Origin: Ruminobacter amylophilus
Lineage (GTDB): Bacteria > Pseudomonadota > Gammaproteobacteria > Enterobacterales > Succinivibrionaceae
Reading direction: 5' to 3'
DNA length: 64,000 nt
NCBI RefSeq assembly: GCF_900115655.1
Contig: NZ_FOXF01000006.1
Coordinates: 39,160-103,159 of the forward strand
Shown piece after piece: positions 8,717 to 18,113 of the stretch. Position 1 is the stretch's first letter, and each line of letters begins with the position of its first letter. Position numbers and translations under genes: made by a program. The notes beneath the pieces are model-generated. The model made no database searches. It saw only the letters and a list, made by a program, of their open reading frames with translations, and had not been told where the DNA came from.

Positions 8717-10591
8717 CTAGTCTCTGATGCAGTCAGGTTTTGCCACCGGTCCTTCCAGCACCATTCTGCATTTTGCACATCTGTTGCTGACTTTAAAGAA
8801 GGTTTTGCCGATTTTCAGGTAGAGATCCTGCTTCGGAGCCCCGTGTCTTAAAGGACAGAGACCGAAACAGTAGTGGAGACAGTGCTTGGATACAAGTACT
8901 TCCCTCGGTGTATCCCCCTGATCCTTTTCGTAGGCCGGAACAGTGTTCTGGACTCCGTGAGTCAGATAGAATTCATTGGCTCTGTCATTGAAAATATTCG
9001 CCCTGAATCCCAGATTCATTTCGGATTCGGCTATACGAACGTCCTTCAGTTTTTCCGGTTCATGAACGGTCACTTTTTTCATCAGGGCGTTTTTGGTGAT
9101 TCTGAGCTTTTCGATAAAGGAACGGCGGAGATCATTCAGCATGCTCTGAGGCACGAACCAGTGATGTGTAAGATTCAGTCCGAGATTCTCAAGCTCATAG
9201 CAGGTGCCTCCGAGACGGCCGATTTTACCGGTGATGTTGTCGGTAAGCTTCCGGTGATCTCTGGCTTCATTGCATTCAGGCAGGTCGGCGGTTACGGTAA
9301 TTTCATGTCCTTCGGTGACCTCGTCGGAACCTTTCAGGCCGATACCTGTATCCGTTTCAAAATATTCCAGTCTTAGCTTCAGTGTTCTTACTGAGGAGCT
9401 GTCGGTAAGCTGACCTTCAAATTCCGCATCCTTGCTGCGGTAGAACATGGTTCCCGGTCTGATGAACGGCAGATCCTGAAATATTTCAGCCTGAGTGTCA
9501 TTTATGACCCTGCTGATTCTGAATCCTGCAAGCTCGGCCTCGCTCTTATAGTAGTTGAGAGAGTCCCCGTTATGCAGCGTGACTCCCTTGAAAAGATTAA
9601 AGTGCAGTACGTGACCGGTAACGCCTGTAAGTCTGCCAATCTTTTCCCCCACATAGCCGGGAGCGTTGAAATTGGCATAATTATCCTTTCCCTCATGGGT
9701 GTTGTATTCCGTGAAACCGCGGTTGAAGCTCTTGGCGGGATTCGGAGTGAATGAGGTTTCGGTTCTGCCGAATGAACTGCGGCAGAGATCCGGACGTTCA
9801 TCAATGATAAGATCCAGTTTTTCACGATACCAGGCGGTAATGTTGCGTACATATCCCTCGTCCTTCAGACGACCTTCGATCTTGAAGGATGATATGCCGG
9901 CATCAATCAGTTCCCGCAGATTTGCAGTCTGATTAAGATCCTTGAGTGACAGAAGAAATCTGTCTCTTGCGAGAATCCTGCCGTTTTCGTCATAGAGGGA
10001 CTGGGCCACACGGCACAGCTGGGCGCATTCACCGCGGTTGGCGCTTCTGCCGGTCACTGCGGCACTGAGATAGCACCTTCCGCTCATGCCCACACACAGA
10101 GCTCCGTGTACAAAGGCTTCAAGCTTTATGTCTTTTGCGGCTGCTCTGATGTCCCTGATTTCCTTAATACTGAGTTCTCTGGCAAGCACGGCCTGAGAGA
10201 ACCCCGCGTCTTCAAGAAATCTGATTTTGTCGGGGGAGCTGTTGTCCTGCTGAGTGCTGGCATGCAGTTCAATCGGAGGCAGACTGCCGTTAAGGAGACC
10301 GAGATCCTGAATAATCAGGGCGTCGGCTCCGGCATCGTAAAGTTCAAATGCCAGTTCCCTGGCTTCATCAAGTTCGCGGTTGTTCAGAATGGTGTTTAAT
10401 GCCACGTGAATTCTGGCGCCGTACTGGTGGGCAAAGTCACACAGTTCCCGGATATCCTCAAGAGTATTCGGGGCATTGACGCGGGCGCCGTATGACGGGC
10501 CTCCTATATATACGGCATCGGCGCCGCTCAGAATGGCGGTCATGCCGCATTTAAGGTCCTTTGCCGGAGCCAAGAGTTCAATGCTTCTCAT
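8717..10591 (-). CDS. U32 family peptidase / RlhA-like protein
   Basis: A 624-residue member of the U32 family, whose best-known member RlhA hydroxylates C2501 of 23S rRNA; others join prephenate-dependent tRNA or rRNA modification. The protein begins ELLAPAKDLKCGMTAILSGADAVYIGG, the typical TIM-barrel start. It carries the family core E-A-F-V-H-G-A-L-C, SGRCYLS and NRGECAQLCR (Cys cluster near residues 165-195), which is thought to bind an Fe-S cluster. A second Cys group (HYCFGLCPLR...CAKCRM) ends the protein. AGGAA lies 8 bases before the ATG. Whether it is the RlhA orthologue or a paralogue is not settled. Confidence 0.88.
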   Translation of the reverse strand: MRSIELLAPAKDLKCGMTAILSGADAVYIGGPSYGARVNAPNTLEDIRELCDFAHQYGARIHVALNTILNNRELDEARELAFELYDAGADALIIQDLGLLNGSLPPIELHASTQQDNSSPDKIRFLEDAGFSQAVLARELSIKEIRDIRAAAKDIKLEAFVHGALCVGMSGRCYLSAAVTGRSANRGECAQLCRVAQSLYDENGRILARDRFLLSLKDLNQTANLRELIDAGISSFKIEGRLKDEGYVRNITAWYREKLDLIIDERPDLCRSSFGRTETSFTPNPAKSFNRGFTEYNTHEGKDNYANFNAPGYVGEKIGRLTGVTGHVLHFNLFKGVTLHNGDSLNYYKSEAELAGFRISRVINDTQAEIFQDLPFIRPGTMFYRSKDAEFEGQLTDSSSVRTLKLRLEYFETDTGIGLKGSDEVTEGHEITVTADLPECNEARDHRKLTDNITGKIGRLGGTCYELENLGLNLTHHWFVPQSMLNDLRRSFIEKLRITKNALMKKVTVHEPEKLKDVRIAESEMNLGFRANIFNDRANEFYLTHGVQNTVPAYEKDQGDTPREVLVSKHCLHYCFGLCPLRHGAPKQDLYLKIGKTFFKVSNRCAKCRMVLEGPVAKPDCIRD

Positions 10592-10640
10592 CTGAAATTC
10601 CTGTAAATCATGTAAAAAACTAAACTATCCGCCGTTTATC

Positions 10641-10666
10641 AAAAAACCTGCCGCGGCAGGTTTTTT
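10641..10666 (-). terminator. Bidirectional-type terminator after the ABC exporter gene
   Basis: A perfect 26-base palindrome, A6-CCTGCC-GGCAGG-T6 around GC, lies 59 bases beyond the msbA-like stop. Confidence 0.9.
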
Positions 10667-10724
10667 GCATCTGTGATTCAATGCGGCCGGCGTCAGACCG
10701 ATAAAGACGTCAGCCGGTATGTTG

Positions 10725-12509
10725 CTACTTTCCGTTTTCTTCGTTTTCGGCAGTACGCAGCTTGGTGTTGTAGAGACCGCTGTAGAAACCGTTGAGCGCG
10801 AGAAGCTCGTCGTGAGTACCTTTTTCCACGATATTGCCTTCGTTGACCACGATAATCTGGTCGGCGTTCTGGATGGTGGTAAGACGATGGGCGATAACAA
10901 ACACGGTACGATCCTTCATCAGATTGTCCAGAGCTTCCTGCACCACCTTTTCGGATTTGTTGTCCAGAGCGCTGGTTGCTTCGTCAAGAATAACGATAGG
11001 CGCATTCTTGATAAAGGCTCTGGCGATGGCTATACGCTGTTTCTGGCCGCCTGAGAGCAGAGTGCCACGTTCGCCGATTCTGGTGTCAAGACCTTCAGGA
11101 AGATTGGCGATAAAATCTTCCAGGCAGGCATTCTTTACGGCCTGTCTGATTTCTTCCTCGGTGGCGTTTGACTTGCCCATGATGATATTGTTTCTGATGG
11201 TGTCATCAAAAAGGAAGTTGTCCTGGAAAACATAAGAAATGTTTTCACGCAGGGAGTTGATGTCGTAGTTTCTGGTGCTTACGCCGTCAATCAGGATGTC
11301 GCCTTCCTGCCATTCATAAAGGCGCGGTATCAGGGAACAGATGGTTGACTTTCCGCCGCCTGAATTGCCTACAAAGGCTACGGTCTGAGACTTGCCGACC
11401 TTCAGGCTTACGTTGTTCAGCACCTTTCTGGAAGAATTGTAGCTGAAGGAAACGTTCCTGAATTCAACGGATTCACTGATGCCTTTGAGTTCAGGCTTGT
11501 TCATGGCGTTTTCCACTTCCTCAACCGGCTTGTATGAGAAAATCTCATAAATTCGGGCCAGGGCGATGGCTGATTTCTGCAGTTCGATGAAGTTGTTGCC
11601 GATGGCCTTGAGCGGAGTGTAGAGCATGATGAGAGAGGCGATGAATGAAACGAATTCACCGCTGGTGATGGTCTTGTTGATAATCAGCTTGCCGCCGAAG
11701 GCGATTACAATGGCCACACCGCAGGCTGCCACGAGATGCATTGTAGGTGAGAGCCAGTTGGTGTTTCTGATAAGACGCATGGCCAGACTGAATAACTGAG
11801 AGGCTCCGGTTTCAAAATTGTCCTTCATGCGCTTCTGAAGGTTGTAGCACTTGATTACGTTCTCGCCACTTGATGTTTCGTTATAAAGAGACAGAAGTGA
11901 TGCGCTTTCGGTATACGTCTTGTTCATGATCTTCTTGATGGTCTTGCGGACTATTCTCAGAGGCAGGAACAGAACAACGAGCACGCCCACGGCAATGATG
12001 CTGAGCTGCCATGAGTTGTAAAGAAGAACACCGATAAGGGATACGGATGAGAAGAATCTGGTAAGACCGAGTTTCAGGTTGTTAATCAGACCGCTGGAGG
12101 CCATTTCGGCGTCATTGTAGTATCTGTAGATGATGTTGCCGGAGTTGTTGTCCTTGAAATAGGCGCTGTCCATGTAAATCAGCTTGTTGTACAGGTCTCT
12201 TCTGAGATTCAGGGTGATTTTGTTGCCGACATATCCGTTAACAATGGCTGAAAGGTAAATGAAGATTCCCTGAACCAGAGTGAAGGCAATAATGATGAAA
12301 GGTACGTAGGAGGTGAAGTTTTCCTCCTTGTTTACCAGAACTTCATCCATAAAAGGCTTCAGGAAGTAGGCGATTACGGCATCAAGCGCGCCTACCGGAA
12401 CCGTGAGTGCAATACCCAGCAGGGCTACGGCGATATAAGGTTTGATGTATGGATAGATTTTTTTGTAAGTATCTATCAGACTAACGTTTTCTAATGTTTC
12501 TTTAGCCAT
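10725..12509 (-). CDS. msbA: ABC exporter, MsbA-like lipid flippase
   Basis: A 594-residue half-transporter. An N-terminal six-helix membrane domain (about 20-320) is fused to an ATPase domain. It has Walker A GNSGGGKST (near 380), the Q-loop region VFQDNFLFDDTIRNNI, signature LSGGQKQRIAIARA, Walker B IVILDEATSALD and the H-loop AHRLTTI. The order and length match MsbA, which flips lipid A-core across the inner membrane. No lpxK, usual partner of msbA, adjoins it, so a general lipid or peptide exporter is possible. The start follows from the homologous N-terminus; no strong ribosome site is visible. Confidence 0.85.
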   Translation of the reverse strand: MAKETLENVSLIDTYKKIYPYIKPYIAVALLGIALTVPVGALDAVIAYFLKPFMDEVLVNKEENFTSYVPFIIIAFTLVQGIFIYLSAIVNGYVGNKITLNLRRDLYNKLIYMDSAYFKDNNSGNIIYRYYNDAEMASSGLINNLKLGLTRFFSSVSLIGVLLYNSWQLSIIAVGVLVVLFLPLRIVRKTIKKIMNKTYTESASLLSLYNETSSGENVIKCYNLQKRMKDNFETGASQLFSLAMRLIRNTNWLSPTMHLVAACGVAIVIAFGGKLIINKTITSGEFVSFIASLIMLYTPLKAIGNNFIELQKSAIALARIYEIFSYKPVEEVENAMNKPELKGISESVEFRNVSFSYNSSRKVLNNVSLKVGKSQTVAFVGNSGGGKSTICSLIPRLYEWQEGDILIDGVSTRNYDINSLRENISYVFQDNFLFDDTIRNNIIMGKSNATEEEIRQAVKNACLEDFIANLPEGLDTRIGERGTLLSGGQKQRIAIARAFIKNAPIVILDEATSALDNKSEKVVQEALDNLMKDRTVFVIAHRLTTIQNADQIIVVNEGNIVEKGTHDELLALNGFYSGLYNTKLRTAENEENGK

Positions 12510-13085
12510 AAATCAGACTGTCTTATTATGTAAATCCGAAAAAGTTTTCCTGTTCCGCACGCAGAACGCGTGTCCGGAGGAAACGAACCCTTCTCATGAA
12601 GATATTCCTATATTATACAGAAAAAGCACTGTAAATAATCTGTCTTTGTTGGTAAAAAGTTCAAATAGGCGCCCGAAAAGAACAGATTGTGCGCAAAAAG
12701 TCCTTATGGATCAGACGGTATGCATCCCGGTCTGTGTTTCAGAATGCCGAAACATCGGAGGAAAGCCGTTTTCAGAAAGTTTTACAGCTGCGTATCATAA
12801 GGATTTTCATGAGGCTGGCGTACCGCACGCAGACGATACTCTGACAGGGACGCTGAAATTTTCAGAAAACGGTTAAAATACGTACAGTTATGGGGTTTAT
12901 CATAGAAATTTTCTCATTTTCCCATAGTGAAAAAGGCGTAGAATAAAGCAGAAAACCGGAACTGAAGCCTCCGGATGCTTTAATTCTCTGCAGAACCGCA
13001 TACCGGTTATGTGTTTTCAGATCACATTCTTTGAAAAGTTATCGGTAACAGTCAATATAAATAGTCGAACAGGGGATTTTAAGAT
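12510..13085. other. Divergent intergenic region msbA / aroG
   Basis: About 575 bases without a supportable gene. An open plus-strand frame at 12646-12876 lacks a ribosome site and domain. The aroG promoter lies at its right end. Confidence 0.5.
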
Positions 13086-13114
13086 TTGACTATTGTCGGA
13101 TGTACCTTTACAAT
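13086..13114 (+). promoter_or_regulatory. Sigma-70 promoter of aroG
   Basis: TTGACT at 13086-13091 and TACAAT at 13109-13114 with an ideal 17-bp spacer. It predicts a leader of about 120 nt before the aroG ATG. I saw no clear TyrR box and no convincing attenuator. Confidence 0.75.
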
Positions 13115-13240
13115 GAGACAAAGTTTTTTGCTTTACCCGGTTTTTGTGATCCGTAACCGCCTTTTTATCCGTCCGTTCAAGACGTATTGACGGAAATCAG
13201 GTACATCAAAGGATCCTTACAGAATTATAAGACTAAAAAA

Positions 13241-14311
13241 ATGAACGAAAAAATTTACAATTTAAGAATCAAAGAGATTACCAATTTATTACCTCCAGTG
13301 GCTCTCAGCGAAAAGTATCCTATAACTGATACCGCAGCCGCTACCGTAATCAAAGGCAGAGAAAACATTCACAACATCATGAAGGGCAAGGACGATCGTC
13401 TGGTTGTCATCACCGGTCCGTGCTCAATTCACGATGTCAAGTCTGCCATGGAATATGCATCACGTCTGCTCAAGCTCCGTGAAAAGTATGCCGACACCCT
13501 TGAAGTCGTAATGCGTGTTTATTTTGAAAAGCCTCGTACAACAGTAGGCTGGAAGGGCTTAATCAATGACCCGTTCATGGATAATTCATACGATATCAAT
13601 GCAGGTCTCAAGATTGGCCGCAAGCTTCTTCTTGATATCAATGAACTGGGCATGCCTATCGCTACCGAATACCTTGACGTTCTTACTCCGCAGTACCTTG
13701 ATGAATTCATTTCATGGGTTGCAATCGGCGCAAGAACCACTGAATCACAGGTTCACCGTGAACTTGCTTCAGGTACTTCCGCTCCTGTAGGCTTCAAGAA
13801 CGGTACCGACGGTACTGTTAAGATTGCAATGGATGCTCTCAAGTCAGCAGCTTCAGAACATACCTTCCTTTCAGTAACCAAGTTCGGTCACAGCGCCATC
13901 GTGAAGACCCTCGGTAACGAAGACTGTCACATCATTCTCCGCGGCGGCAGCAAGGGACCAAACTACTCAGCCGAACATGTAAACAAGGCTGTTGAAGATC
14001 TCAGCAAGGCCGGTCTTGATCCTGTAGTAATGATTGACTTCAGCCATGCAAACAGTTCAAAGCAGTTCAAGAAGCAGGTTGAAGTTGCCGAAAACGTAAG
14101 TCAGCAGATCGCTTCCGGCGTGAAGGGCATCTTCGGTGTTATGATTGAAAGTCATCTGGTTGAAGGCAGACAGGATCTGGTTGAAGGCTGTGCAGACAAG
14201 CTCAAGTACGGTCAGAGTATCACTGACGCTTGTATCGGCTGGGAAGATACCGAACTCGTTCTTGAAATGCTTTCTAACGCAGTTAAGAGCCGCAGAGCTG
14301 TAAACAAGTAA
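13241..14311 (+). CDS. aroG: 3-deoxy-7-phosphoheptulonate synthase (DAHP synthase)
   Basis: Condenses phosphoenolpyruvate and erythrose 4-phosphate in the first step of aromatic amino acid synthesis. The start at 13241 gives 356 residues and an N-terminus, LRIKEITNLLPPVAL, that aligns directly with the feedback-binding N-terminal region of E. coli AroG. An in-frame TTG at 13187 would add 18 residues foreign to the family. GPCSIHD (residues 59-65) carries the metal-binding Cys61. KPRTTVGWKGLINDP, AIGARTTESQ and DFSHANS are the other active-site segments. It is of the AroG/F/H (type Ia) class and probably feedback-inhibited, by Phe if truly AroG-like. serA follows after a terminator. Confidence 0.96.
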   Translation: MNEKIYNLRIKEITNLLPPVALSEKYPITDTAAATVIKGRENIHNIMKGKDDRLVVITGPCSIHDVKSAMEYASRLLKLREKYADTLEVVMRVYFEKPRTTVGWKGLINDPFMDNSYDINAGLKIGRKLLLDINELGMPIATEYLDVLTPQYLDEFISWVAIGARTTESQVHRELASGTSAPVGFKNGTDGTVKIAMDALKSAASEHTFLSVTKFGHSAIVKTLGNEDCHIILRGGSKGPNYSAEHVNKAVEDLSKAGLDPVVMIDFSHANSSKQFKKQVEVAENVSQQIASGVKGIFGVMIESHLVEGRQDLVEGCADKLKYGQSITDACIGWEDTELVLEMLSNAVKSRRAVNK

Positions 14312-14326
14312 GTTTGAATTTAGCAG

Positions 14327-14361
14327 ACAGTCCCTTGTTTTACAGCGGGACTGTTTTATTT
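14327..14361 (+). terminator. Rho-independent terminator after aroG
   Basis: ACAGTCCC (14327-14334) pairs with GGGACTGT (14347-14354), followed by TTTATTTTT. Confidence 0.88.
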
Positions 14362-14407
14362 TTATTATCGTGTAGCCGGAAATATTAGGGAAAAATAAGG
14401 AGAAGAG

Positions 14408-15640
14408 ATGAGTCGTTATTCTCTTGATAAGGATAAGATTAAGGTTTTATTACTTGAAGGCGTGGACCCAAGTGCTGTAGAGACCTTTAACAAAGCTGGT
14501 TATACCAACGTTGAGTATCTCAAAAAGGCATTGGACAAGGAAGAACTGATTGAAAAGATCAAGGATGTTCATTTCCTTGGTATCCGTTCTCGTACCTTCC
14601 TTACCGATGAAATTTTTGAACATGCCCACAAGCTCTGTGCTGTAGGCTGTTTCTGTATCGGTACCAACCAGGTTGATCTTGAAGCCGCAAGAAACCGCGG
14701 TATTCCAGTATTCAACGCACCTTACTCCAATACCCGTTCGGTTGCAGAGCTTGTTACCGGTGAATACCTTCAGCTGTTCAGAACCGTTCCTGCCAAGAAC
14801 GCTCTTTTACATCGCGGCGGCTGGGACAAGAATGCAAAGGGCTGCTATGAAGCCCGCGGCAAGACCATCGGTATCATCGGCTACGGTCATATCGGTACTC
14901 AGGTAGGTATCATCGCCGAAGCCCTCGGTCTTAACGTTATTTTCTATGATATTGAAAACAAGCTTGCCCTTGGTAATGCTCATCAGGTTGAAACCATTGA
15001 TGAACTGTTTGCAAGAGCAGACGTTGTGACCATGCATGTTCCTGAAAGCCCAACCACCAAGAACATGATCAATGCAGCCGCATTTGCCAAGATGAAGGAC
15101 GGCGTTATCTTCCTGAATGCTTCAAGAGGTACCGTAGTTGACATCAATGCTCTCGCTGATGCTCTTGAATCAGGCAAGGTTGCAGGTGCCGCATGTGATG
15201 TTTATCCTGTAGAACCTGCAAAGAACGGCGATCCGTTTGACTGCGTATTAACCAAGTTCGATAACGTGATTCTTACTCCGCACATCGGTGCTTCAACCCT
15301 TGAAGCTCAGAAGAACATCGGTATCGAAGTAGCCAACAAGCTTGCATTATACTCAGATAACGGTTCAACCCTGACTGCAGTAAACTTCCCTGAAGTTTCT
15401 CTTCCAACCCAGGGTAACAGCGTAAGCCGCCTGCTTCACATCCACAAGAACAATCCTGGCGTAATCAACAAGATTAACCAGGTGTTTGCAGACCGCGGTA
15501 TCAATGTTGCAGCACAGTACCTTCAGACCACCCCTGAAATCGGTTATGTTGTAATGGAAATCCACAGCGACAAGCCTGAAGAAGTTCTTCACGAGCTCAA
15601 GGCTATCGACGGTACCTTAAAGGCACGTGTACTGCTCTAG
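14408..15640 (+). CDS. serA: D-3-phosphoglycerate dehydrogenase
   Basis: First step of serine synthesis, oxidising 3-phosphoglycerate with NAD+. The 410 residues match E. coli SerA. An N-terminal substrate domain includes IRSRT and GCFCIGTNQVD. The Rossmann motif GIIGYGHIGTQVG lies near residue 158. NASRGTVVD and the catalytic His in TPHIGAST follow. A C-terminal ACT domain (about 338-410), containing HKNNPGVINKIN, senses serine for feedback inhibition. AAGGAG precedes the ATG. It lies just after aroG but has its own space and terminator. Confidence 0.97.
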   Translation: MSRYSLDKDKIKVLLLEGVDPSAVETFNKAGYTNVEYLKKALDKEELIEKIKDVHFLGIRSRTFLTDEIFEHAHKLCAVGCFCIGTNQVDLEAARNRGIPVFNAPYSNTRSVAELVTGEYLQLFRTVPAKNALLHRGGWDKNAKGCYEARGKTIGIIGYGHIGTQVGIIAEALGLNVIFYDIENKLALGNAHQVETIDELFARADVVTMHVPESPTTKNMINAAAFAKMKDGVIFLNASRGTVVDINALADALESGKVAGAACDVYPVEPAKNGDPFDCVLTKFDNVILTPHIGASTLEAQKNIGIEVANKLALYSDNGSTLTAVNFPEVSLPTQGNSVSRLLHIHKNNPGVINKINQVFADRGINVAAQYLQTTPEIGYVVMEIHSDKPEEVLHELKAIDGTLKARVLL

Positions 15641-15690
15641 TCCGATATTCTGAGTTCCGGACATGCCGGAATTCCGATGACTGTTAACGA

Positions 15691-15726
15691 AAAACTCTGC
15701 GTCTTTTCCGGCGCGGAGTTTTTTTG
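15691..15726 (+). terminator. Rho-independent terminator after serA
   Basis: AAAACTCTGCG (15691-15701) pairs, with one G-T, with CGCGGAGTTTT, ending in a T-run. Confidence 0.88.
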
Positions 15727-15845
15727 TCTGAAAAATGTTCAGACAAGATTGCATAAAGTTTACGATACATGCTGATTATATATGCATGTATAACCCAATT
15801 ATGTGGCATAATGGCAGATATACCGATATACACTGAAGGATAGAT

Positions 15846-16466
15846 ATGGCTTACTGTGACTGGAAAAACACCTCCCCTGAAAATCAGGCATACCATGATA
15901 AAGAATGGGGCATCCCCGTGCATGACGACAGCAGGCATTTTGAATGTCTGATGCTGGAAGCACTGCAGTGCGGTCTCAGCTGGTCAATCATCATCAGAAA
16001 AAGAGATACTGTCAGAGCCTGTTTTGACGATTTTGATTATGTGAAGGTGGCGGCCTATACTGAAGCCGATATCGAAAGAATTCTGAACACCGAAGGCATG
16101 ATCCGTTCCCGCAGAAAGGTTGAAGCGATAATTCATAATGCCAGATGTTTTCAGAAAATAGCGGATGAATTCGGAAGCTTTTCAGAATACATCTGGAGGT
16201 ATACGGATAATGTGACAGTCATATACGATGGGCATGATGAAGGTCGGATTCCTTCATCAAACGCGCTTTCCGAAGATATCAGCAGGGATCTCAGAAAGAG
16301 GGGACTGAAGTATCTGGGGCCGGTTACCGTATATGCGTATCTGCAGGCCGCGGGGATTATCAATGATCATGACAGGGACTGTCCTTGTTTCAGAAGAATT
16401 GTGTCGGACTTCCCAACTACGGTAAAAAAATGTGAAGGCGATACAGAAGTTATCTGTTATCGATAG
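15846..16466 (+). CDS. tag: DNA-3-methyladenine glycosylase I
   Basis: Removes 3-methyladenine from alkylated DNA in base excision repair. The 206 residues carry the Tag zinc-snap ligands: Cys4 and His17 at the N-terminus, and His and Cys in NDHDRDCPC near the C-terminus. The catalytic pocket segment LEALQCGLSWSIIIRKR includes the conserved Glu. KVEAIIHNAR and LRKRGLKYLGPVTVYAYLQA are further family blocks. AAGGAT lies before the ATG. It heads a likely three-gene operon with a macro-domain gene (54 bases on) and a flavin reductase. Confidence 0.96.
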   Translation: MAYCDWKNTSPENQAYHDKEWGIPVHDDSRHFECLMLEALQCGLSWSIIIRKRDTVRACFDDFDYVKVAAYTEADIERILNTEGMIRSRRKVEAIIHNARCFQKIADEFGSFSEYIWRYTDNVTVIYDGHDEGRIPSSNALSEDISRDLRKRGLKYLGPVTVYAYLQAAGIINDHDRDCPCFRRIVSDFPTTVKKCEGDTEVICYR

Positions 16467-16520
16467 TAAAATTAATATATAGACAGGAATCAAAGTGTTT
16501 TTGCCTGATTCCCGCAGATT

Positions 16521-17072
16521 ATGAAACAAACGGATGGAACAGTAATGATTTTCGATAAAATCAAGGTGATTAAAGCGGATATAACTACACTAAGCGTGGA
16601 TGCCATTGTCAATGCCGCCAATAAAACGCTGTTAGGCGGTGGCGGGGTTGACGGAGCAATTCATCGTGCCGCAGGCCCTGAGCTGCTGGCTGAATGCAGA
16701 ACTCTGGGCGGCTGTGAAACCGGCGAGGCCAAAATCACCCGCGGGTACAGACTTCCGGCAAAATACGTCATTCATACCGTCGGTCCCGTATATCACGACA
16801 GACCTTCCGATCCGGTGAAGCTTTCAGGATGCTACCGCAACTCGATGGATATCGCCAGAGAGCATAACCTGAAATCGATTGCGTTCAGTGCCATATCATG
16901 CGGTGTTTACGGGTATCCGATAGACAGGGCTTCACGCATAGCCGTGGAAACCGTGTTTGACTGGCTGTCTGAGAATTCTGATTATGAGATAGAAGTGTAT
17001 TTCGTCTGCTTTAATGACGATGTGTATGATGCCCTGACCAGAAATGTGGCTGTATTCTGCGAGAAGGCATAG
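16521..17072 (+). CDS. Macro-domain protein, YmdB-like
   Basis: Macro domains bind ADP-ribose; YmdB-like members deacetylate O-acetyl-ADP-ribose or remove ADP-ribose from proteins. The 183 residues show the whole fold: ADIT near the start, [27 protein letters not shown] (loop with catalytic Asn and Asp), YVIHTVGP, and the phosphate loop [10 protein letters not shown], where the usual T is C. The start may instead be the ATG at 16545, which aligns better with YmdB and follows GGATGGA. It is in the tag operon, so a role alongside DNA alkylation repair can be proposed but is not shown. Confidence 0.9.
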   Translation: MKQTDGTVMIFDKIKVIKADITTLSVDAIVNAANKTLLGGGGVDGAIHRAAGPELLAECRTLGGCETGEAKITRGYRLPAKYVIHTVGPVYHDRPSDPVKLSGCYRNSMDIAREHNLKSIAFSAISCGVYGYPIDRASRIAVETVFDWLSENSDYEIEVYFVCFNDDVYDALTRNVAVFCEKA

Positions 17073-17133
17073 AATCAGGCGGAAATTCTGAATTATTCCC
17101 GCATAAAACCGACAAGTGCGGCAGGAGGTGGAT

Positions 17134-17667
17134 ATGGGAAAAAAGGTTTTGGCGATTGTCAGCAGTCCCAGAAAAAACGGCAACACCGATATGATGGTGG
17201 AAAGCTTTTTAAAAGGTGCGCGTGATGCCATGCATCGTACTGAAAAAATCTATCTGCGTGACTGCAAAATAGAGTTCTGTCGCGGATGTGAAGTGTGTTC
17301 ATCAACCCATCACTGCGTGATTAAGGATGATATGGAGCGCCTGGTTGACAAACTGCTTGATGCCGACGTCATAGTGCTTTCAACTCCCGTGTATTTTTAC
17401 AGTATGAGCGGTCAGATGAAAACCTTCATAGACAGACTGATGCCGGTCTATCCTGAACTGAGGGGCAGGGAATTTTATTTCATTACGGCAGCCGCTGACA
17501 ACGACACCATGATTGAAAGAACCATGCAGGCCCTGGAAGGTTTTACCGACTGCATTGAGAATGCCGAGATAAGAGGCAAGCTCTACGGAGGCGGCAACTG
17601 GCGCAAGGGGGATGTTGAAGGAAAGGAAATTCTTAATACTGCCTATATGATGGGGGCAAATGTCTAG
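17134..17667 (+). CDS. NADPH-dependent FMN reductase / flavodoxin-fold protein
   Basis: The ATG at 17134 follows AGGAGGT by 5 bases; the frame is open a little further upstream. The 177-residue protein begins KVLAIVSSPRKNGNTDMM, the phosphate-binding loop of the NADPH-dependent FMN reductase family. It continues with CRGCEVCSSTHHCVIKDDM, a cysteine-rich segment seen in iron-sulfur flavoproteins and their relatives, and LSTPVYFYSMSGQMKTFIDR, the isoalloxazine-binding block. It probably carries FMN and moves electrons in an anaerobic cytosol. It is last in the tag/macro-domain operon, 61 bases after the macro gene. Confidence 0.88.
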   Translation: MGKKVLAIVSSPRKNGNTDMMVESFLKGARDAMHRTEKIYLRDCKIEFCRGCEVCSSTHHCVIKDDMERLVDKLLDADVIVLSTPVYFYSMSGQMKTFIDRLMPVYPELRGREFYFITAAADNDTMIERTMQALEGFTDCIENAEIRGKLYGGGNWRKGDVEGKEILNTAYMMGANV

Positions 17668-17691
17668 CAGTCCGCCTTTTTCAAGTCATGT

Positions 17692-17723
17692 AAACGCTCT
17701 GTTCAGAACAGAGCGTTTTTTTA
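17692..17723 (+). terminator. Rho-independent terminator of the tag operon
   Basis: AAACGCTCTGTT pairs with AACAGAGCGTTT around a 2- to 4-nt loop and runs into seven Ts. Confidence 0.93.
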
Positions 17724-17842
17724 TAACGGAATGATACGGAGGCAAATCATAAATACCTGAATCTCTGAAACGGTTCTGTACCGGCCGGAAAAATAAAAAG
17801 CCGGTCCGTCTGAACCAGCTGAACGTTACATGAAGAGAAAAT

Positions 17843-17919
17843 GCACCGACATCGATTACACGAGCTTAAAGGAGGAAAACGCTCGGTGTCAGAAAGAGGA
17901 GAATGTCCGAAGTCGGTGC
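17843..17919 (+). ncRNA. Candidate structured RNA with competing helices
   Basis: GCACCGAC (17843-17850) pairs exactly with GTCGGTGC (17912-17919). Inside, ACACGAGC (17858-17865) pairs with GCTCGGTGT (17881-17889), one bulge. The element TCGGTG occurs in both right arms, so the left arm could choose between them, as in a switch. AAAGGAGG lies in the inner loop. No known riboswitch consensus was recognised. Confidence 0.35.
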
Positions 17920-18095
17920 TGTTCTTTTCCTCTAAGAGAGGGTAATTTATATTTTAATTAAGACATGACCGAAAAAGTGAGACATATACGACTAAATATG
18001 GATATGCAGAATTTTTATTAAAGATATATATACAATATCACATAAATATAGATGGTTTTTAAAATTTTTAACAATATTTATATAAATAAATATAT

Positions 18096-18113
18096 GTGTT
18101 AAAAATTTAACAC
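18096..18113. promoter_or_regulatory. Perfect 18-bp palindrome
   Basis: GTGTTAAA-AA-TTTAACAC lies in an A+T-rich region about 320 bases before the TraN-like gene. It looks like an operator for a dimeric regulator. Confidence 0.4.

Noticed and set aside
12646..12876. 76-codon plus-strand frame before aroG
   Set aside because: No ribosome site or domain; probably chance.
13113..13190. Open frame of 25 codons rich in Phe and Tyr before aroG, like an attenuator leader peptide
   Set aside because: Its ATG overlaps the -10 box of the predicted promoter, so it would not be in the transcript, and no ribosome site precedes it.
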